The notes beneath the pieces were generated by a model. It was not told where the DNA came from. It did not search any database and was given only the letters and a program-made list of their open reading frames with translations. A DNA stretch of 64,000 nt from Ruminococcaceae bacterium FB2012 (GTDB lineage Bacteria > Bacillota > Clostridia > Oscillospirales > Ruminococcaceae): NCBI GenBank assembly GCA_900104495.1, contig FMXS01000011.1, positions 1 through 64,000 of the forward strand, read 5' to 3'. The stretch's first letter is position 1. The number at the start of each line of letters is the position of its first letter. This document shows, piece by piece, positions 59,844 through 64,000 of the stretch. Position numbers and translations under genes: made by a program.

Positions 59844-60479
59844 ATGTGGCAGAGCCTTTCGCCTGAATGGCAGACAGCCTTTGACGAGGCATGGGAGGCT
59901 TTCAGAAACGGCTGTATCCCCATAGGAGCCGCCTTGTTCGATGAAAACGGCGGGCTGCTCATAAGAGATCATAACCGCGGCGCAGAGGCCGGCACGCTCA
60001 ACCGGCTGATCTCTCACGCCGAGGCGAATATCCTCCGCCGGCTGGATACCGGGCAGTATAATGTCCGGGCTCTGGTGCTTTATACTACTATGGAGCCCTG
60101 CCCTATGTGTATGGGGACGATAGTTATGTCAAATATCAGGCATATCCGATACGCCGCCCGGGATCCCCACTGCGGCAGCGTCCATTGGAATGACGATGAC
60201 CCGTATATCCGGGGCAAGCAGATAGAGCATATCCTCGAGGGCGGAGAAGCCGAGTTCGTCCAGCTCTGCATCCAGAGCTATTATGAGCTGCGCGGTGCGG
60301 AGCAGGGCAGAGGAGATGATGTCCTCAAGCAGTTCGGGAAAATAAACGCCGGAGCTGTCGCCGCCGCAAGAGCGCTTTACAGGGATAAGGCCCTTGATGC
60401 TTTTGCGGAAAGCGGAATACCCTTTTCGCAGGTCTACGATGAGATCATCCGTATCGGAGGCAGCAATACAGAAAAATGA
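59844..60479 (+). CDS. Nucleoside/cytidine deaminase-family protein
   Basis: Zinc deaminase of 211 residues. The core is HAEANILRR (zinc His and catalytic Glu) and TMEPCPMCMGTIVM (zinc Cys pair), as in tRNA adenosine deaminase TadA, guanine deaminase and related enzymes. The 60-residue C-terminal extension and the sequence RYAARDPHCGSVHW differ from TadA, so a free nucleoside or base is more likely. It lies 21 bp after the VanY-like gene, with ATAGGAGATGATGAT before ATG 59844. Confidence 0.88.
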   Translation: MWQSLSPEWQTAFDEAWEAFRNGCIPIGAALFDENGGLLIRDHNRGAEAGTLNRLISHAEANILRRLDTGQYNVRALVLYTTMEPCPMCMGTIVMSNIRHIRYAARDPHCGSVHWNDDDPYIRGKQIEHILEGGEAEFVQLCIQSYYELRGAEQGRGDDVLKQFGKINAGAVAAARALYRDKALDAFAESGIPFSQVYDEIIRIGGSNTEK

Positions 60480-60531
60480 GCTTACCGCATCTGCCCGGCA
60501 GGGCAAATAAATATAAAAGGAGCCTAAAACT

Positions 60532-62202
60532 ATGCTTTCAGACATCGAGATCGCCAAGCAGGCGAAAATGAAGAAGATCTACGACATCGCGCATGACCTC
60601 GGCATCGAGGACGACGATATCGAGCCCTACGGCCACTATAAGGCCAAGCTTTCGGAGGAGCTTTTCACCAAGCTGGCGGACAGGCCCGACGGCAAGCTGA
60701 TACTCGTTACCGCTATCAATCCCACTCCCGCCGGAGAGGGCAAGACCACCGTTTCGGTAGGACTGGCCCAGTCAATGGCGAAGATCGGGAAGAAGGCTAT
60801 GCTGGCTCTCCGTGAGCCCTCCCTGGGACCCGTGTTCGGCATCAAGGGCGGCGCGGCAGGCGGCGGCTATGCGCAGGTGGTCCCCATGGAGGACATCAAC
60901 CTTCACTTCACCGGGGATATGCACGCTATCACTGCGGCCAACAACCTGCTCTGCGCTTTGATAGACAACTCCATGCATCAGGGGAATCCTTTGGGCATCG
61001 ACCAGCGGCGCATCCTCTTCAAGAGGTGCCTTGATATGAACGACAGAGCCCTCCGTGACATCATCGTGGGACTGGGCTCAAAGGTCAACGGCATCCCGCG
61101 TCAGGACGGCTTCCAGATCACCGTGGCTTCGGAGATAATGGCTATCCTCTGCCTTGCCGCCGATCTTGACGATCTGAAAGCCCGCCTTGAACGGATCCTT
61201 GTGGCTTACACCTACGATAACAAGCCCGTCTACGCCAAGGATCTGGGCGGATGCGGAGCAATGGCGGCCCTGTTGAAGGACGCTCTCAAGCCCAATCTCG
61301 TACAGACGCTGGAGAACACTCCTGCGATCATCCACGGCGGACCCTTTGCAAATATCGCTCACGGGTGCAACTCGGTAAGAGCTACCAAGCTGGGCCTCAA
61401 ACTGGCGGACTATATGATAACCGAGGCCGGCTTCGGCTCCGACCTGGGCGCGGAGAAGTTCTTCGACATCAAGTGCCGCTTTGCGGGGCTGAGACCCTCC
61501 TGCGTGGTGCTGGTGGCGACGATCAGAGCGCTGAAATACAACGGCGGCGTCCCCAGGGCCGAACTGAAGACCGAGAACGTGGAGGCTCTTGAAAAAGGCA
61601 TCGTCAACCTGAAAACTCACATCGAGAATATGCAGAAGTTCGGCGTGCCGGTGGTAGTCGCTATCAACCGTTTCGAGTCGGACACCGACGCGGAGATCGC
61701 CGTTATCGCCCGCACCTGCGAGGAAATGGGCGTGAAGTACTCCTTAGCGGAGATCTTTGCCAAGGGCGGCGAAGGCGGCCGCGACCTGGCGCAGAAGGTC
61801 TGCGACACTATCGAGTCCTGCCCGAGCAAGTTCAAGCCCCTCTATGACGAAAAACTGCCTATCAAGGAGAAGATCGGAACTCTTGCAAGAGAGATCTACC
61901 GCGCCGACGGCGTGGTCTACACAGCGCAGGCGGAGAAATCCATCAAGGAGATCGAGGCTCTGGGCTTTGCGGACATCCCCGTTTGCGTGGCGAAGACCCA
62001 GTATTCCCTTTCCGACGATCCGAATAAGCTGGGCAAGCCCACAGGCTTCGAGATCACCGTCCGGGACGTAAGGCTCTCCGCAGGAGCAGGCTTCGTGGTA
62101 GTTTATACCGGCGATATTATGACAATGCCCGGACTTCCCAAGGTCCCTGCCGCCAACAGCATCGACGTTGACAGCAAGGGCAACATCTACGGACTGTTCT
62201 GA
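60532..62202 (+). CDS. fhs: Formate-tetrahydrofolate ligase
   Basis: Joins formate to tetrahydrofolate with ATP, feeding one-carbon metabolism, 556 residues, the normal length. The P-loop-like motif is NPTPAGEGKTTVSVGL (GEGKTT, 68-73). Family boxes are SLGPVFGIKGGAAGGGYAQV and FGSDLGAEKFFDIKCR, and the late PGLPKVPAANSIDV. AAAGGAGCC precedes ATG 60532. It is a housekeeping gene in acetogenic and purine-fermenting clostridia; here no Wood-Ljungdahl genes adjoin. A strong terminator follows. Confidence 0.98.
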   Translation: MLSDIEIAKQAKMKKIYDIAHDLGIEDDDIEPYGHYKAKLSEELFTKLADRPDGKLILVTAINPTPAGEGKTTVSVGLAQSMAKIGKKAMLALREPSLGPVFGIKGGAAGGGYAQVVPMEDINLHFTGDMHAITAANNLLCALIDNSMHQGNPLGIDQRRILFKRCLDMNDRALRDIIVGLGSKVNGIPRQDGFQITVASEIMAILCLAADLDDLKARLERILVAYTYDNKPVYAKDLGGCGAMAALLKDALKPNLVQTLENTPAIIHGGPFANIAHGCNSVRATKLGLKLADYMITEAGFGSDLGAEKFFDIKCRFAGLRPSCVVLVATIRALKYNGGVPRAELKTENVEALEKGIVNLKTHIENMQKFGVPVVVAINRFESDTDAEIAVIARTCEEMGVKYSLAEIFAKGGEGGRDLAQKVCDTIESCPSKFKPLYDEKLPIKEKIGTLAREIYRADGVVYTAQAEKSIKEIEALGFADIPVCVAKTQYSLSDDPNKLGKPTGFEITVRDVRLSAGAGFVVVYTGDIMTMPGLPKVPAANSIDVDSKGNIYGLF

Positions 62203-62226
62203 GCGTCCGCAAAAAGAGTAAAAAAG

Positions 62227-62251
62227 AAAGAGCCCGATGATCGGGCTCTTT
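62227..62251. terminator. Bidirectional terminator after fhs
   Basis: AAAGAGCCCGA-tga-TCGGGCTCTTT with seven further T and an A-run before it. It ends fhs and can end the convergent cohesin-dockerin gene. Confidence 0.95.
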
Positions 62252-62266
62252 TTTTGTATGCCGCGC

Positions 62267-63709
62267 TTATGCTTCTCCGAAGGTGATCTCCCAGCCGTTG
62301 ATGAAGCGCTGGAGCATAGCCAGGTCTTTCATATTGATGCCGTTGACGCCGTTAAGGTCGGCGGCGGAGACGATTATGGGCACATCCCAGCCGTTGATGT
62401 ACCTCTGCATTATGGCGATGTCCTTCATGTTTACCGTTCCATTGCCGTCGCAGTCGCCGTAAAGGTAGAGCTTAAAGATCAGTGAGAGCCAGTCTTTTCC
62501 TCCGGTGATCTGCTCCGTCACGGGGACGAACTTGTCCTTTCGGGCGGTAAGCTCATAGATGCCTTCCTCGAGGGGGGCGGGAGCTTCAAAGCTGCCGTCT
62601 GCGCCGACGGATATTTCGGCGGCCTTTCCGTCCGGGCCGGTAAGAGTCAGAGTGACGCCGCTGTAATCGGGTTTGGTGCTTACAAGTTCGACCTTTCCTG
62701 TCAGCATCGGGGCCTGCTGGTCTCCCAGCGGGTCGGTGAAATTGTCCTTGTAGCTGTCCTTGCACCGCGAACAGGTGTGAAGGGTGTAGCCACCCTCGGT
62801 CCGGGTGGGAGCGATGACTTCGGTCTTGTAGTCGTGTCCGAGAGCCTTTGTTTCGCTGTCGGTGTAGCTGTCCTTGCACCTGGAACAGGTGTGAACGGTA
62901 TACCCGCCTTCGGTGCAGGTGGGAGGAACGACTTTTTCCTCGTAATTGTGTCCCAAGGCTTTGATGACTTCTGTGTAGGAATCGGGGCATCTTTCGCAGG
63001 TGTAGGTCCTTATGCCGGTTTGCGTGCAGGAGGGGTCTTTGGTCACCTTGGAGGTGTACTTGTGCCCGAGAGCCTTAGTTTCGCTGTCGGTGTAGCTGTC
63101 GCCGCACTTGGAACAGGTGTGAAGGGTGTATCCGCCTTCGGTGCAGGTGGGAGCGATGACCTCCGTGTCGAAGGAGTGGATGCATTTCTTCTTTACCGTT
63201 ACCGTACCTTCCTTCACGGCAAAGGCAACGTTGTTGTAATTTGTGTCAAAAACGTCCTCGGCATCGTAAGTCAAGGTAATGGGATAGTCGCCGGGGACAG
63301 CGTCATCGGCGATCTCCAGCTCCAGGGTCATCAGTGTGCCGTTATAGGTGTAGTCCCCGTGGAGACCGTCCACCCAGGTCATTTTCATCGGGTTCTCGCT
63401 GATATCGCCGTTAGTGACCGGAACGGGGTCGGAGCCTTCTTTGGAGATCATTGCGCCTTCTGCCGAGGAGATCCTGACCGCGCTGCTGTTATATCCCACA
63501 TAGAGCCTCAGCGCCACGATGCCCGGGTTGTTGTTTACCGATACCGTCACCGTGACCGTATCGCCCTGATGCCCCGTAACGCTGCTTACGCTGAATGCCG
63601 GGACTTCGGCAGCTTCGGCGGCGATCAGCACGCTCCCGGAGGGCAGAGCCGAGCCCGCAAAAAGCAGAGCGGTACAGGCTCCGGAAAGAAGTCGGTCTTT
63701 TATCTTCAT
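62267..63709 (-). CDS. Secreted cohesin-dockerin protein with cysteine repeats
   Basis: Exported protein of 480 residues. A signal peptide (1-34) is followed by a cohesin domain (about 38-172; VSSVTGHQGDTVTVTVSVNN, then IVALRLYVGYNSSAV and GDYPITLTYDAEDVFD). Four repeats of about 38 residues follow (176-330), each of the form PTCTEGGYTxHTCSxCxDSY with ALGH. A small beta domain (335-414) resembles carboxypeptidase-regulatory folds. A C-terminal dockerin (418-473) has GDCDGNGTVNMKDIAIMQR and ADLNGVNGINMKDLAMLQR. Repeat four has Arg for the first Cys. Cohesin plus dockerin makes it a possible adaptor scaffoldin. AAAGGAATGATATT precedes ATG 63709. Confidence 0.9.
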   Translation of the reverse strand: MKIKDRLLSGACTALLFAGSALPSGSVLIAAEAAEVPAFSVSSVTGHQGDTVTVTVSVNNNPGIVALRLYVGYNSSAVRISSAEGAMISKEGSDPVPVTNGDISENPMKMTWVDGLHGDYTYNGTLMTLELEIADDAVPGDYPITLTYDAEDVFDTNYNNVAFAVKEGTVTVKKKCIHSFDTEVIAPTCTEGGYTLHTCSKCGDSYTDSETKALGHKYTSKVTKDPSCTQTGIRTYTCERCPDSYTEVIKALGHNYEEKVVPPTCTEGGYTVHTCSRCKDSYTDSETKALGHDYKTEVIAPTRTEGGYTLHTCSRCKDSYKDNFTDPLGDQQAPMLTGKVELVSTKPDYSGVTLTLTGPDGKAAEISVGADGSFEAPAPLEEGIYELTARKDKFVPVTEQITGGKDWLSLIFKLYLYGDCDGNGTVNMKDIAIMQRYINGWDVPIIVSAADLNGVNGINMKDLAMLQRFINGWEITFGEA

Positions 63710-63746
63710 AATATCATTCCTTTCTGTATAATAATGCTCTGATATG

Positions 63747-63776
63747 ATTATACTACACTCCGGTACAAAAAGTCAA
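63747..63776 (-). promoter_or_regulatory. SigA-type promoter for the cohesin-dockerin gene
   Basis: TTGACT (63771-63776, minus strand), 18-bp spacer, TATAAT (63747-63752), 37 bp before ATG 63709. Confidence 0.8.
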
Positions 63777-63813
63777 CGGTTATGAAGTATTTCCGAAATT
63801 TATCACAGGGCGC

Positions 63814-63844
63814 AAAAACGCTCCCCCGCCGAAGCGAAGGAGCG
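63814..63844 (-). terminator. Terminator of the partial membrane gene
   Basis: On the minus strand CGCTCC/GGAGCG (63839-63844 with 63819-63824) with extra G-C pairs possible inside the loop, then five T. It stands 14 bp after the stop at 63858. Confidence 0.8.
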
Positions 63845-63857
63845 CCGAAAAGCTGTC

Positions 63858-64000
63858 TTACTGTTTCTTCCTGCCTTTGAGGGCGTTGGATATTGCCGAT
63901 ACCACGGGGGTCAGCACGCCGCCCACGGCGAATATGATCCAGGTGTAGTTCCAGGCTTTGGTGAGGAAGCTGACGGCGAGGAAAGCAGCCGTAAGCACGA
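63858..64000 (-). CDS. C-terminal end of a membrane protein (partial)
   Basis: The reading frame enters from the right edge and ends in TAA 63858-63860. The visible 46 residues contain a membrane helix near the edge (VLTAAFLAVSFLT), the segment KAWNYTWIIFAVGGVLTPVV, and a basic end ALKGRKKQ. Two helices with a short loop and a positive cytoplasmic tail are likely. The family cannot be named from this piece. The terminator behind it supports a real gene end. Confidence 0.7.
   Translation of the reverse strand, partial: VLTAAFLAVSFLTKAWNYTWIIFAVGGVLTPVVSAISNALKGRKKQ

Overview
This 64 kb window looks like chromosome of an anaerobic, Gram-positive gut or rumen clostridium of the Ruminococcus type (Oscillospiraceae). 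The reasons are moderately high GC, purine-rich AGGAGG-type ribosome sites, consensus TTGACA/TATAAT promoters, Firmicutes-style operons (nusA-ylxR-rplGA-infB; addB-addA; birA-bioY), and secreted proteins carrying cohesin and type I dockerin modules. No tRNA or rRNA gene, CRISPR array, prophage or transposase was seen. Assignment to this family is an inference from gene content only.

Layout. 1-1.9 kb holds a free-standing reverse transcriptase behind a structured repeat, then a large intergenic repeat. 1.9-10.5 kb has an FtsX-type permease and the AddB/AddA recombination nuclease pair. 10.6-15.8 kb (minus strand) has a membrane cyclophilin, cysS, an unknown gene, pgsA and rimO. 16-18.2 kb has a SLOG protein, a degenerate LCP protein and a PII-like protein. 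18.2-27.3 kb is the translation/RNA block nusA-ylxR-rplGA-infB-rimP-rbfA-tatD-nrnA-truB-ribF, with rimP out of its usual place. 27.3-32.4 kb is a GldA/GldF/GldG-like ABC cluster with a DUF4340 protein. 32.5-34.5 kb is birA-bioY under a BirA operator. 34.6-35.4 kb is a secreted protein cut from its dockerin by an in-frame stop. 35.6-39.9 kb has a two-gene 2-hydroxyacyl-CoA-dehydratase-like activase/dehydratase pair. 39.9-42.2 kb is queD-queE-folE-queC for preQ0 synthesis. 42.5-49.5 kb (minus) has a solitary amino-acid binding lipoprotein and a run of six genes, from an alpha/beta hydrolase to a CaCA antiporter. 49.6-54 kb holds a wrecked GGDEF gene containing an inverted fragment of the neighbouring bcp gene, bcp itself, a methyltransferase/GNAT/zinc-ribbon operon and long repeats. 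54-62.2 kb (plus) has a CNNM-type protein, a transglutaminase-like lipoprotein, a two-domain polyphosphate:AMP phosphotransferase, a VanY-like lipoprotein, a deaminase and fhs. 62.3-64 kb (minus) has a cohesin-dockerin protein and the end of a membrane protein gene.

The most unusual items are: the reverse transcriptase with a non-canonical motif 4 and a repeat element in its leader that recurs 13.5 kb away; the interrupted dockerin gene; the 41-bp inverted bcp copy inside the GGDEF remnant; a dispersed family of intergenic repeats of up to about 400 bp, all in one orientation; an apparent AUU-started exonuclease gene; and a hairpin terminator placed directly behind the nusA promoter.
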